Shown here in pieces: positions 35,267-46,053 of a stretch of DNA of 64,000 bases. Position 1 is the first letter of the stretch; each line of letters begins with the position of its first letter. The notes under the pieces are model-generated. The model ran no database searches. It saw only the letters and a program-made list of their open reading frames with translations, and was not told the DNA's origin. The translations under genes and the position numbers were made by a program. Location: assembly GCF_008085905.1 (NCBI RefSeq), contig NZ_VSFF01000006.1:434001-498000 (forward strand), written 5' to 3'. Origin of the DNA: Actinomadura syzygii (GTDB lineage Bacteria > Actinomycetota > Actinomycetes > Streptosporangiales > Streptosporangiaceae).

Positions 35267-36250
35267 GTGGTGCGTAATCTGCTGAGCCTGCCCAAGACCC
35301 ATCTTCACGTCCATCTGGAGAGCACCGTCCGGCGGGCCACGCTCCGTGAGATCGGTGCGGCGAACGGGGTGCAGGTCCCCGGAGACATGGGCGCGTTCGG
35401 CAGTTTCGCCGCCTTCTTCGCGCAGAACGACCTCGTCCGGGCGTGCCTGCAACGGCCCGCCGACTTCCGGCGGATCGCCTACGAGTTCTGCGAGGACGAG
35501 ACCACACAAGGCACCCGCTACGCCGAAGTCTCCTTCACGGCCGCCGCCCACGGCGAAAGGCTCGGCGACCTCGACATGCCCCTGACAGCCGTCCTGGAAG
35601 GACTCGAGGCAGGACGCGAGGCGTTCGGGATCGAATGCCGTCTCATCCTCGACCACTCCCGGCGCCGCTCCGTGGAACGCGCCTGGCGGACGCTCGACCT
35701 AGCGCGCCGTCACGACGCGGTGGTCGCCGTCGGCCTGGCAGGCGACGAGTCGCACCCAGGCGACCCGTTCGACAACGTCTTCGCCGCCGCCCACGACGAG
35801 GGCCTCCACGTCGTCCACCACGCGGGCGAGGGCGAGGGCCCCGCCAGCATCCGCCAAGCACTCGGCCCCGGCCGCACAGAGCGCCTAGGCCACGGCATCC
35901 GCATCCTCGACGACCCAGACCTGGTGGCCGAGGTCCGCGACCGCCGAATCCCCCTTGAGGTATGCCCCACCTCCAACGTCGCCCTGGGCTTCGCCCCAAC
36001 CCTCAAAGATCACCCTCTCCCCCGACTCCTGGATGCGGGCCTTGTCGTAACCCTGAACACCGACATCCCCGCCTTGATCGACACCCCGCTAGCCACCGAG
36101 TACGCCCGCGTCCGCGACACCTTCGCCTACGACGACCGCACCATGGCCGCCCTGGCCCGCGCCGGCGTAGACGCCTCTTTCGCCCCCACCCCCATCAAGG
36201 TCGCACTCCACCAAGCCCTAGACACCTGGCTAACCGTCCCCACCCCGTAG
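35267..36250 (+). CDS. Adenosine deaminase family protein (variant active site)
   Basis: 327 residues. The metal-dependent TIM barrel has His14 and His16 (HLHVHLES), HAGE (185-188), His209 in RLGHG, CPTSN and Asp266 in LNTDIP. Two positions differ from ordinary adenosine deaminases: the HxHLDG loop reads HVHLES, and the second Asp of the NTDDP motif is Ile267. In mouse and human ADA that second Asp contacts purine N7, so the substrate may differ from adenosine. The start is GTG 35267 (or 35270). It is divergent from the kinase gene and convergent with the nucleotidyltransferase-like gene. Confidence 0.85.
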   Translation: MVRNLLSLPKTHLHVHLESTVRRATLREIGAANGVQVPGDMGAFGSFAAFFAQNDLVRACLQRPADFRRIAYEFCEDETTQGTRYAEVSFTAAAHGERLGDLDMPLTAVLEGLEAGREAFGIECRLILDHSRRRSVERAWRTLDLARRHDAVVAVGLAGDESHPGDPFDNVFAAAHDEGLHVVHHAGEGEGPASIRQALGPGRTERLGHGIRILDDPDLVAEVRDRRIPLEVCPTSNVALGFAPTLKDHPLPRLLDAGLVVTLNTDIPALIDTPLATEYARVRDTFAYDDRTMAALARAGVDASFAPTPIKVALHQALDTWLTVPTP

Positions 36251-36269
36251 AAGAGGGTCGATTAGGGGC

Positions 36270-36896
36270 TCATGGTGGGTGAACTCGTATCAGCGGGCCG
36301 GTGCGGATTTCGCGGAGGAATGGGTCGGCGTCGTCTTTCCATTGGGAGGCAGTGCGGACGACCGGATGTACGGGAAGCGCGAGACGTGCGGCGGCCTCCT
36401 GAGCGGTGTCGAACGCGACGTCCGGAGCAAGGTCACCGACGACCAGAACCTCCACGTCGGTCGGCTGGTCGCCGGGAACGTGCTCATACCGTTCGGCCCA
36501 GGCGCCGAAGAGATGGACCTCGCGGACGGAAGGCAGCCGTCCGAACTCCTCCGCCACCACCGCGGCGGGGCCGAACGTCAGCATCAGGAGATGGGCGAGC
36601 GGCTCGTACAGCGGGCTCTCGGTGTTCCGCTGAACCAGCCGTCCGGCCAAGGTGCGGCGCAGGACGAGGATGCCCGCCCGGGACTGACGATCCACCTCGC
36701 GCATCACGCTGCCCAAGTCGGTGCGGAGCATCACGGCGAGATCGAGCATCGCCAGCTCGCGCACCGGGCCGAGCAGCAGGCGCGCTAACAACTCGCCCTG
36801 CAGCCGCGACCGGAAGATCGGCAACTGGGCGGGCGCCCGCGCCCGGACATCACGCAGAAACGCCTCCGCGACGTACCCCTCCGCGACCTGAGCCAC
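36270..36896 (-). CDS. Winged-helix (ArsR-like)/nucleotidyltransferase-fold protein
   Basis: About 208 residues from GTG 36896 (GAGGAAGGG upstream); ATG 36959 and 36980 are other options. The N-terminal part (PIFRSRLQGELLARLLL, LAVMLRTDLGSVMREVDR) is a winged HTH. The C-terminal part has a Pol-beta-like nucleotidyltransferase signature (VREVHLFGAWAERY, then PTDVEVLVVGD). The usual GS is GA and the first acid pair reads DVE, so transferase activity may be weak or absent. Such two-domain proteins are common in actinobacteria and are thought to be regulators. No partner toxin is adjacent. Confidence 0.75.
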   Translation of the reverse strand: MAQVAEGYVAEAFLRDVRARAPAQLPIFRSRLQGELLARLLLGPVRELAMLDLAVMLRTDLGSVMREVDRQSRAGILVLRRTLAGRLVQRNTESPLYEPLAHLLMLTFGPAAVVAEEFGRLPSVREVHLFGAWAERYEHVPGDQPTDVEVLVVGDLAPDVAFDTAQEAAARLALPVHPVVRTASQWKDDADPFLREIRTGPLIRVHPP

Positions 36897-37176
36897 CCCA
36901 CCCTGCCCTTCCTCGCCACGCCCGCCCCGCGACGCCACAGCAACGCACCCCCTCCTCATCACCGCCGTAGAGCCCGGCACTCTCGATCATTTGTTCGAAC
37001 CCTATGCCGCGCGTCCGACAATCCGAGAGCGTCCTCAGCTCGGCCGGGTGCGCCGGGCTTTGATCCGGGCTGACGCCCGCAGGCGACGCCAACTCTTTAC
37101 ACATCCGGAACGTAGTCAGGAGACTACTAAGAGTGATAGATGTTTGACGTCCAGCCATCTATGTAAAGGCGACCTC

Positions 37177-37479
37177 ATGATCAAGCGTGTCTCCCTGGTC
37201 GGTATCGGACTTGCCGCCGCCCTGCTGGCCACGGCCGCCCCAGCCGTCGCCGCCGCCGGGATCTTCGAATACTCCACTCCCGACGGCGTCGCGGAAACCC
37301 TCCTCAACCCCACCGACCACGCCTGCTACAACATCGACGCCAGCGGACCCGCGACCAACAGGACCAACCGCGACACCGTCGCCTACACCGGCCAGAACTG
37401 CGAAGGAGGATCGGTCACGGTCCACCCAAACGAGCAGAACCCCAATCTCACCGCCCGCAGCGTGAGGTTCACGCGCTGA
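37177..37479 (+). CDS. Small secreted protein, unknown function
   Basis: 100 residues from ATG 37177 (AAGG eight bases upstream). A clear signal peptide (MIKRVSLVGIGLAAALLATA to AVAA) leaves about 72 mature residues with two Cys (HACYN, QNCEGG), probably one disulfide, and a repeated N-rich region. Codon use is typical. I do not recognise the family. A 14-bp perfect hairpin follows the stop by 34 bases. The region upstream (36981-37176) is relatively A/T-rich and probably carries the promoter, but I could not assign one. Confidence 0.8.
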   Translation: MIKRVSLVGIGLAAALLATAAPAVAAAGIFEYSTPDGVAETLLNPTDHACYNIDASGPATNRTNRDTVAYTGQNCEGGSVTVHPNEQNPNLTARSVRFTR

Positions 37480-37512
37480 CGCCTGGGACTCGACCCTGCT
37501 GCACGTGATCGT

Positions 37513-37562
37513 GCGTCCTCGCGCGGAGGCCGGTCCCTGATCGACGGACCGCGCGAGGACGC
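37513..37562 (+). terminator. Long perfect hairpin after the small secreted protein gene
   Basis: GCGTCCTCGCGCGG (37513-37526) pairs perfectly with its complement at 37549-37562; the loop holds a further GGTCC/GGACC pair. It lies 34 bases after the stop. There is no U tract, as is common in actinomycete terminators. Confidence 0.7.
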
Positions 37563-37645
37563 GCTCTAGCCCGTCCGCCTACGCGTGGCTCCGGCGATTC
37601 GTCCGGCCCCTCATGGTGACCGCAGAGGGGCCCGCGCATGCGGAA

Positions 37646-37677
37646 GGGCCCGCATCGGACGAATCCGATGCGGGCCC
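37646..37677 (-). terminator. Terminator of clpC: 14-bp perfect stem with four-base loop
   Basis: GGGCCCGCATCGGA (37646-37659) and its exact complement (37664-37677) enclose the loop CGAA; read on the minus strand the loop is UUCG, a very stable tetraloop. It begins 13 bases beyond the clpC stop and may also stop readthrough from the right-going gene. Confidence 0.85.
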
Positions 37678-37690
37678 CTCTGGACGAAGC

Positions 37691-40225
<2,535 letters not shown>

Positions 40226-40395
40226 CTCGTCGCTCCTCACAGAGCGGTTGGGCAGAGTCCGGAACGTCCGGCACTGTCCTTCCGCATGCTAGCCCGCCCC
40301 GAGGAGGCCGCCCGGTGCACTCCCACCAGAAGACGTTCCCCAGCTAAGCGCTGTTCAGTCTCATCCAACTACCGCATCGGTGCGTCATGTTCCCG

Positions 40396-40413
40396 CTACG
40401 CCCCAAGCGAACG
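40396..40413 (-). promoter_or_regulatory. Candidate ClgR box 1 upstream of clpC
   Basis: CTACGCCCCAAGCGAACG on the plus strand, about 170 bases before the clpC start. It fits the actinobacterial ClgR consensus (CGC, five bases, GCG, with A/T flanks) with small deviations. ClgR activates clpC and clpP genes in Corynebacterium and Streptomyces. A near-identical copy occurs 127 bases further upstream. Confidence 0.5.
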
Positions 40414-40522
40414 GGCGCTTTCCGCAGGTGGGCCAGGGCGAGAGCCAGAAGTGCCGATTGGGGGTGGAGTTGCGCCCGCGCCGCCTCTCTACCGCGCCGC
40501 GTGCGCGCGCAAACCGATCTTT

Positions 40523-40540
40523 CTCTACGCCACAAGCGAA
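40523..40540 (-). promoter_or_regulatory. Candidate ClgR box 2 upstream of clpC
   Basis: CTACGCCACAAGCGAACG on the plus strand, identical to box 1 at 17 of 18 positions and a closer match to the ClgR consensus. It lies about 300 bases before the clpC start. The rest of 40226-40801 holds no gene that I can support; the sequence has several further GCGAAC and CCGCAAACGG motifs. Confidence 0.5.
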
Positions 40541-40801
40541 CGCCCGTCCGCCATCCGCGGCGAACGGTCCGGACGAAGCCCGGGCGGTCCATACCGGCGG
40601 CGGGGCGGAGCTCGCGAACCATGAACGTCCGGCGAACGGTCGCCGCGATGCGACGAATGAGCCCGCGGACCGGTGAATGACGCGCGCGGACGCCAAAGGA
40701 ACGCGGCCCGAACGGCTCGCCTCCGTCCCGCGAAGGGCGACCCGGTCGCCATCCGGCCGGCTATCGCAAACGGCGGTGCGGCCGCCATCCGCAAACGGCG
40801 A

Positions 40802-40831
40802 GCGGCCCGCCCCGCGAACGGGACGGGCCGC
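40802..40831 (-). terminator. Terminator of lsr2: 13-bp stem with UUCG loop
   Basis: GCGGCCCGCCCCG (40802-40814) and CGGGACGGGCCGC (40819-40831) pair with one G-U wobble around a CGAA loop (UUCG on the minus strand). It lies 14 bases beyond the lsr2 stop. Confidence 0.8.
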
Positions 40832-40845
40832 CGGTGGCTCAGCCG

Positions 40846-41169
40846 TCAGTTCGCCGCCTCGTACTGTTCGATCACATGGGCCGGGATCCGGCCGCGCTCA
40901 TTGACCTTGATGCCATTGTTCTTGGCCCAGGCGCGGATCTCGGCGCTGCGCTCGCGGGAGGACGCGCCGCGTTGCCGGCGGCGGCGCGTGGCCGTGCCCG
41001 CCTTCCGCGACTTCTCCACGAACGGCTTAAGAGAATCCCGCAGCTTCGTTGCGTTGGCGCCACTCAGGTCGATCTCGTAGGAGGCGCCGTCGATCGAGAA
41101 CGCTACGGTCTCGTCCGCCTCGCCACCGTCGAGGTCGTCGACGAGAAGCACCTGAACCTTCTGTGCCAT
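40846..41169 (-). CDS. lsr2: Lsr2, nucleoid-associated xenogeneic silencer
   Basis: 107 residues from ATG 41169 (AAAGGG upstream). The N-terminal dimerisation domain (AQKVQVLLVDDLDGGEADET, then VAFSIDGASYEIDLS) and the C-terminal DNA-binding domain with the minor-groove RGR motif (WAKNNGIKVNERGRIP) are both intact. Lsr2 bridges A/T-rich DNA and silences horizontally acquired genes, as H-NS does. It is followed by a strong hairpin terminator and preceded by a long gene-free region. Confidence 0.96.
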   Translation of the reverse strand: MAQKVQVLLVDDLDGGEADETVAFSIDGASYEIDLSGANATKLRDSLKPFVEKSRKAGTATRRRRQRGASSRERSAEIRAWAKNNGIKVNERGRIPAHVIEQYEAAN

Positions 41170-42246
41170 GGGGACAGACCCTTTCGGCTTGAGCAAACTG
41201 CATTCGGTTGCCAAAGATATACCGCAGAGTCGGTCGATGACAATTCCAACGTCCGGCCTAGTACCGGCACTCTGGACGAAGTTCCTTCCACGGTGACGGC
41301 CCGTAATCGGCTTCATCGTTTCCGGCATGTTCGGAGGGCGTGCGGAGGACACGACGCACGGCGCCTGAATTTCTCCACCGCACCGTGGGCCGCGGCGCGG
41401 ATATCGGCGTGACCGGCGTCACGGGCGTACCACGCTGACCTGGGCGGGCACGCGCGCATTGACCGGCGTTTGCGGACGGCCTGGGCTTTCTCTGGGACGG
41501 GTCGCCGGGAAGTCAACGTATGACCGTCCGACGAAAAGGTCCGCGGGCGACCTTAACAGGGTGGAGGCCCCGGCACCGCGGACCGGGATTAACTCCAGGG
41601 CATCGGAACAAACCGCAGGCCGGGGACGGAATGCGCCCGGCCGCCCGTAACAAGCGGGGGCGCGCCGAGCGATCAACGCCGCCACCGGCGGATGTGGACG
41701 GATAACCGCCGGTCGGGCGATGCCGAAATCTCTTGCCGCCGCGAGGGCGACGGGAAGTCGGCGGAGCTCGGTCCTACCGGGAAGCCGCCGGTAGTCGACC
41801 ATCCCGAAATCGGGAGATTGCGCCACAATCCCACCGCGCATCCCACTTCTTCGAGCCGGGCGGAGCGCAACGTGTGAACGGTACACGGTTCATCCGAGCC
41901 CGGCGACATGTGGCGCGAAAGGTAGCGGTCCAAGCGAGACCGCGTGCGGTCCGAACTGAGTCGCCCGCGCTATGCGGCGGGCCCGACGGACGCAACTGCA
42001 ACGCCTATGAAGCGCGCCCCAAACCGGAGGGCCCGTCCGGGACGTGACAGATCCCTTGGCGATTCGGGGCCGTAACCGGAACGAGCTGGCATTCGGCCCG
42101 GCAACGCGCGGCGTCCGAAACAGAGCGGCGATCTAGGGCGAAAGCAGGGGCCCGCTCGGCATGCCCTCTCGGGTCCCGCGAACCGACCGGGGCGCGATGC
42201 CGGGATCGTTCTCCGGCGAGCCCGGCCGAGAGCGCCGGAGAGGATC
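41170..42246. other. Gene-free region upstream of lsr2 (1.08 kb)
   Basis: No open frame here has a ribosome site, codon pattern or family that convinced me; the longest (41419-41886, minus) looks random. Composition is less GC-biased than in the genes around it, with A/T-rich patches near 41220-41260, 41500-41560 and 41800-41830. It may carry a long lsr2 leader or Lsr2 autoregulation sites, or a small RNA. I saw no tRNA. Confidence 0.45.
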
Positions 42247-42936
42247 TCAGAAGGCCGTTGAATCGCTCGGCGCGCTTTTTACCACGAGCGTCCCGCTGAG
42301 CCTGTCATGGACGGCCTGACGCCGCGTCCCCTCGTACAGCGCGCCCGCGTTCGCGACCCAGAAGACACCGGCGAGTAGGCCGAGAACGGGAATCGGGCGG
42401 GCCGCGATCGGCAGCGAATAGATCGCCGCGCGGAGAACGGCGCGGAGTACGTCCGGACGAGCTCCGTCGCCGATCGGCACGTTTACCGGGTTCCGCGCCG
42501 CCGACTCGCTATCGGACGCGGTATCGAACTCGGCGACGGGCTCCGCGGCCGCTTCCGTGACCGTCTCCGCGGACGCCGCCCCATCGCCTCCCGCGCGCGC
42601 TGCCACGTCCGCGCCTGCGGGCGTCTCCGTGGGCGTAGGACGGTCTCCCGGCACGCCTGCCTCGCCTCCAGGCGTCCTTCCGGACAGGGAAGGGCCCATT
42701 GGGGCGATGACGACTTCTATACCGGCGAGGCGCTTGCCGATCGTCCGCCCCCACAAGGCCAACTGGATCGCCTCGTAGAGGAGCATGCATCCCGCCACGA
42801 CGGGCGGGGCGACGACCTCCACGGTGTGCTCGGACACCAGTTCGCGGACGACGATGATGACGGGCAGGCCGACGACGAGCGTGTCGATGACGCGCGCCAG
42901 GAGGCGCTGCCCCGGTTCGGCGAGGGGTGCCTCCAT
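42247..42936 (-). CDS. RDD family membrane protein
   Basis: 229 residues. RDD signature with Arg-Asp (ARVIDTLVVGLPVIIVVRELV), a second helix containing YEAIQLALWGRTIGKRLAGIEV, an Ala/Thr-rich hydrophilic loop (residues about 92-155), a C-terminal TM region and DRLSGTLVVK. The final FWVANAGALYEGTRRQAVHDR is typical. The function of RDD proteins is mostly unknown; some are Na+/H+ antiporters. It starts seven bases after the stop of the next RDD gene, so the two are co-transcribed. Confidence 0.87.
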   Translation of the reverse strand: MEAPLAEPGQRLLARVIDTLVVGLPVIIVVRELVSEHTVEVVAPPVVAGCMLLYEAIQLALWGRTIGKRLAGIEVVIAPMGPSLSGRTPGGEAGVPGDRPTPTETPAGADVAARAGGDGAASAETVTEAAAEPVAEFDTASDSESAARNPVNVPIGDGARPDVLRAVLRAAIYSLPIAARPIPVLGLLAGVFWVANAGALYEGTRRQAVHDRLSGTLVVKSAPSDSTAF

Positions 42937-42942
42937 GCGGCC

Positions 42943-43779
42943 CTATTCCGTGTACTCGTCGTATTCGTCGTATCCGGCCCGCTCGTCTATGACGAGAGTG
43001 CCGGCGAAGCGGTCATGGAGGGACTGGTGCAGGGGCTGGTCCCAGATCGCCCACAGGTAGGCCATCAGCGCGCCCGCCCAGACCAGGAGCATCCCGTAGG
43101 CGGCGTAGTCCCACACCATCACCGCTACGACGAGGAAGAAGAAGACACCGAGCTGATAGCCCACGTGCACGATCCCAGCGCGCCAGACGGCCTGGGTGGT
43201 GGTGAGCGGCTGCCCCCCAGGGGACTGGACGATCCCGAGCCCCATCACCCGCTTCCCCAACGTCCGCCCAGACATGGACAACTGGACGGCCTCATAGAGG
43301 AACGGCAGCACCGACAGGACACAGAAGAGGGTGAAGATGATGGGCCAGTTCCACACACCCCCGTCGTCCTCGGTCTTGCTGCCTGGCTTGTCCAGTCCGA
43401 ACGCACCGATCGTGACGGGGAGGATGAGGGCGAACCCGAAGACCGCGACGAGAGTGTTGTCGATGATCCGGGCACCCGCGCGCCGCAGGATCGGAGCGAG
43501 CGCCGGGCCGTCTCCGTAGGAGCCGCCCCCGTATTGGTCTTGGGGCGCACCGTACGACTCGTCGTACGAAGGCTGCTGTCCCCAATCCTGTTGCTGGGGC
43601 TGTTGCCATTGCTGCTGGGTCTGCGGAGGTTGCTGCCATTGCTGCTGAGGTGGCTGCTGGGGTTGCCGCTGTTGCTGAGGCTGTTGCCCTTGAGGACCTT
43701 GGTACGGAGGCGGGGGGCCATAGGACCCCTGCCCCTGCGGCGGCTGGTACGGCCCGCCACGGTCGCGGGAATCGCTCAT
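42943..43779 (-). CDS. RDD family membrane protein with Gln/Pro-rich cytoplasmic head
   Basis: 278 residues from ATG 43779 (GGAGG nine bases upstream, inside the end of the acetyltransferase gene). The first ~100 residues are Gln, Pro, Gly and Tyr-rich (PQQQWQQPPQTQQQWQQPQQ) and probably disordered. The membrane part has the RDD motif (AGARIIDNTLVAVFGFALIL), YEAVQLSMSGRTLGKRVMGL and HDRFAGTLVID. It has the same closing motif as the neighbouring RDD protein, so the pair may come from a duplication. It starts four bases after the acetyltransferase stop. Confidence 0.88.
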   Translation of the reverse strand: MSDSRDRGGPYQPPQGQGSYGPPPPYQGPQGQQPQQQRQPQQPPQQQWQQPPQTQQQWQQPQQQDWGQQPSYDESYGAPQDQYGGGSYGDGPALAPILRRAGARIIDNTLVAVFGFALILPVTIGAFGLDKPGSKTEDDGGVWNWPIIFTLFCVLSVLPFLYEAVQLSMSGRTLGKRVMGLGIVQSPGGQPLTTTQAVWRAGIVHVGYQLGVFFFLVVAVMVWDYAAYGMLLVWAGALMAYLWAIWDQPLHQSLHDRFAGTLVIDERAGYDEYDEYTE

Positions 43780-43783
43780 CGGG

Positions 43784-44305
43784 TCAATCCTCCAGGCGAA
43801 GCAACATCCGGGTGTTGCCCAACGTATTGGGCTTGACCCGATCGAGGTCCAAGAACTCCGCAACGCCTTCGTCGTAGGAACGGAGAAGCTCTTCGTACAC
43901 CTCTGGCGACACCGGGGTCCCCAGGAGTTTCTCGAAACCGTGGCGGGCGAAGAAGTCCACCTCGAAGGTAAGACAGAACAGCCTCCGCACGCCTAGTTCC
44001 CGTGCCGTCTCCAGAAGACGGGTGACGATTCGGTGGCCGATGCCGCGTCCGCCATAGCCGCCGTCGACGGCGACCGAGCGGACCTCGGCGAGGTCCTCCC
44101 ACATGACGTGCAGGGCTCCGCAGCCGATCACCCGTCCCGGCGCGCCGCCCTGGACGTCCTCCGCCACCCAGAATTCCTGGACGTCCTCGTACAGCTTCAC
44201 GGTGGACTTCTTCAGCATGCGCCGTCCCGACCCGGCGTACAGATCGACGAGCCTGCGTATCTCCTGGACATCGGCGGTACGGGCACGCCGGATCACGACC
44301 TCCAC
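43784..44305 (-). CDS. argA: Amino-acid N-acetyltransferase, ArgA (N-acetylglutamate synthase) type
   Basis: 173 residues, a lone GNAT domain. It closely matches mycobacterial Rv2747: KLYEDVQEFWVAED, VIGCGALHVMWEDLAEVRSV, acetyl-CoA loop GYGGRGIGHRIV and the C-terminal FLDLDRVKPNTLGNTRMLL. In M. tuberculosis this enzyme makes N-acetylglutamate, the first step of arginine synthesis. The start is GTG 44305. It is the first gene of a probable operon with two RDD genes, and lies divergent to the riboswitch region. Confidence 0.9.
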   Translation of the reverse strand: MEVVIRRARTADVQEIRRLVDLYAGSGRRMLKKSTVKLYEDVQEFWVAEDVQGGAPGRVIGCGALHVMWEDLAEVRSVAVDGGYGGRGIGHRIVTRLLETARELGVRRLFCLTFEVDFFARHGFEKLLGTPVSPEVYEELLRSYDEGVAEFLDLDRVKPNTLGNTRMLLRLED

Positions 44306-44522
44306 AATCAGGCGAGATTATCGAATGCGGGCACTTCACCGGTCCCCTGACCTGCGCGCCGTGTGTGCTCCGCGTGTGCTCCGTGCGCGCCCACCCGGTT
44401 CGCACACGCCGGACTCCGTCGCGAAACGGCGTCGCGACCTGCGATTTCGCGGGTTCTGGTTGGCATCCGAAGCGTGTTCCGTTAGTGTCCATCGCTGATG
44501 TCGGCCGTCCGCAGGACGAAGG

Positions 44523-44703
44523 CCGAACCGCCGAGTCCCCGGGACGCAACCAGCGCCCCGAGGAGCCGGGGACCCACTTTCGGAGTGTTCGGGGGAGCAC
44601 CCTCGGCCCGTGAGGGGTGAATCCGCAAGCCGCGTGGTCCGATCCGCGCGTGCCCGCGGACGGGCTGCTCCGGCCCTAACCCGTCAGCTAACTCGGTAGG
44701 CGG
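44523..44703 (+). promoter_or_regulatory. c-di-AMP riboswitch (ydaO/yuaA type)
   Basis: The conserved elements occur in order: CCGCCGAGT (44528-44536), GAGCCGGGGACCCACTTT (44563-44580), GGGGTGAATCCG (44614-44625), CCTAACCCGTCAGCTAACTC (44675-44694) and GGTAGGCGG (44695-44703). The first and last form the closing P1 stem. This class binds two c-di-AMP molecules and normally turns off downstream cell-wall or osmotic genes. The NlpC/P60 gene starts 20 bases after it. The ligand enzyme gene, disA, is at 30.2 kb. Confidence 0.95.
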
Positions 44704-44722
44704 ACGAGGAGAGGAGATCTCA

Positions 44723-45784
44723 GTGGAGCCATCGCGCCCTGCTTCCTTTCAACGATCTGCGGGTTCCCGCCCCGTGACGCCTCCCGGCGCCGTGCCGCCG
44801 CAGTCCCGCCGCGCGGGCCGGTTCCGCGGCCGGGCGGCCGTGCTGGCCGGAGCGCTGGTCGCCCTCTCGGCGGCACCGCACGCGATCAGCCCGCACACGA
44901 TCGCCGTCGCCCACGCCGACCCTGAGCCGTCCACGAAGGAGCTCCGGGCCAAAGCGCTCAAACTCGCCGACGACCTGGAGCAGCTCACCGAGCAGTACAA
45001 CGGGCTCAAAGTAAAGCTGGCCCAGTCGCAGCGCGCCGCCAAGGTCGCCACGGAGAACGCGGAGCGGCAGGAGAAGTCGCTCCAGGGCATCCGCGAGAAG
45101 GTCGGCACGCTGGCCGCGACCAGCTACATGCAGGGCGGTTCCGACCCCGCCGTTTCGTTCGTCGCCTCCCAGGACCCGCAGGCCGTCCTCGACCAGGCCG
45201 CCACCCTGAACTACTTCGCCAAGCAGGACAGTACGAAAGTGCTGGGTCTGATGCAGGCGATGCAGGCCGCCCAGCGCGCGCGCAAGGCCGCCGAGGCACG
45301 CGCCCAGCAGGTGAAGCAACTGCGCACGGAACTCGACTCGCAGCGCAAGAAGGTCACCGACACCTACGAGAAGGTGCGCGGGAAGCTCGTCGACCGGGAT
45401 CCGTCCCAGCTCGCCAGCCTTCCCGTCATCGGTACGGGGAAGGCCGCCCAGGCGCTGCGCTACGCGATGGGCAAGATAGGCCGCCCGTACGTGTGGGGCG
45501 CCGCGGGTCCGACGTCCTTCGACTGCTCCGGGCTGACGATGTGGGCCTACAAGCAGGTCGGCATCAACCTGCCGCACTACACCGGCAGCCAGTGGAACGC
45601 GGGCACCCGTGTGTCGCGCAGTGAACTGCAGCCGGGCGACCTCGTCTTCTTCTACGCCGACCTCCACCACATGGGGATCTATGTCGGGGGAGGCAAGATG
45701 CTGCACGCGCCGCACACCGGCGACGTCGTGAAAATAGCCTCGATGTCGGGACGCCCCTTCGCCGGCGGCGTCCGAGTGGCCTGA
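44723..45784 (+). CDS. Secreted NlpC/P60 family peptidoglycan endopeptidase with coiled coil
   Basis: 353 residues from GTG 44723 (GAGGAGAGGAG upstream). A basic N-terminus and a hydrophobic stretch (VLAGALVALSAA, to VAHA) form a signal peptide. A long coiled coil (about 70-225) precedes the NlpC/P60 domain: Cys268 in FDCSGL, His316 in HMGIYVG, His328 in MLHAP. It cleaves peptidoglycan stem peptides between D-Glu and meso-Dap in the family. It is the direct target of the c-di-AMP riboswitch. The actinobacterial RipA group is its nearest relative. Confidence 0.93.
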   Translation: MEPSRPASFQRSAGSRPVTPPGAVPPQSRRAGRFRGRAAVLAGALVALSAAPHAISPHTIAVAHADPEPSTKELRAKALKLADDLEQLTEQYNGLKVKLAQSQRAAKVATENAERQEKSLQGIREKVGTLAATSYMQGGSDPAVSFVASQDPQAVLDQAATLNYFAKQDSTKVLGLMQAMQAAQRARKAAEARAQQVKQLRTELDSQRKKVTDTYEKVRGKLVDRDPSQLASLPVIGTGKAAQALRYAMGKIGRPYVWGAAGPTSFDCSGLTMWAYKQVGINLPHYTGSQWNAGTRVSRSELQPGDLVFFYADLHHMGIYVGGGKMLHAPHTGDVVKIASMSGRPFAGGVRVA

Positions 45785-46053
45785 TTCGTCTCGGGCTCTG
45801 AGGACACACGTCGCGAGTGCGTTTCCGCGTGGGCCGATGGACGTGCGCCCAAAGCATGCTTGAAGGGTTCGGCTTGCCTGTGGGGGAAGGCATGCCCACA
45901 TGAGCGGGATGGGCACGCCGGTGAACTCCGCGGGCGGGCAATTGAACACCGTCCGCGGCGACGTCTCCTGCAGGGACCTACCTGTCAGGACGTCGACGCC
46001 GCCGCTGCGGGGTCGGACGGAATTCGTCTGTGCTCGCCGCCTTGGTTCCTGCC

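Noticed and set aside
41419..41886. 155-codon open frame on the minus strand upstream of lsr2
   Set aside because: No ribosome site, no hydrophobic or family pattern, and residue composition like random GC-rich sequence.
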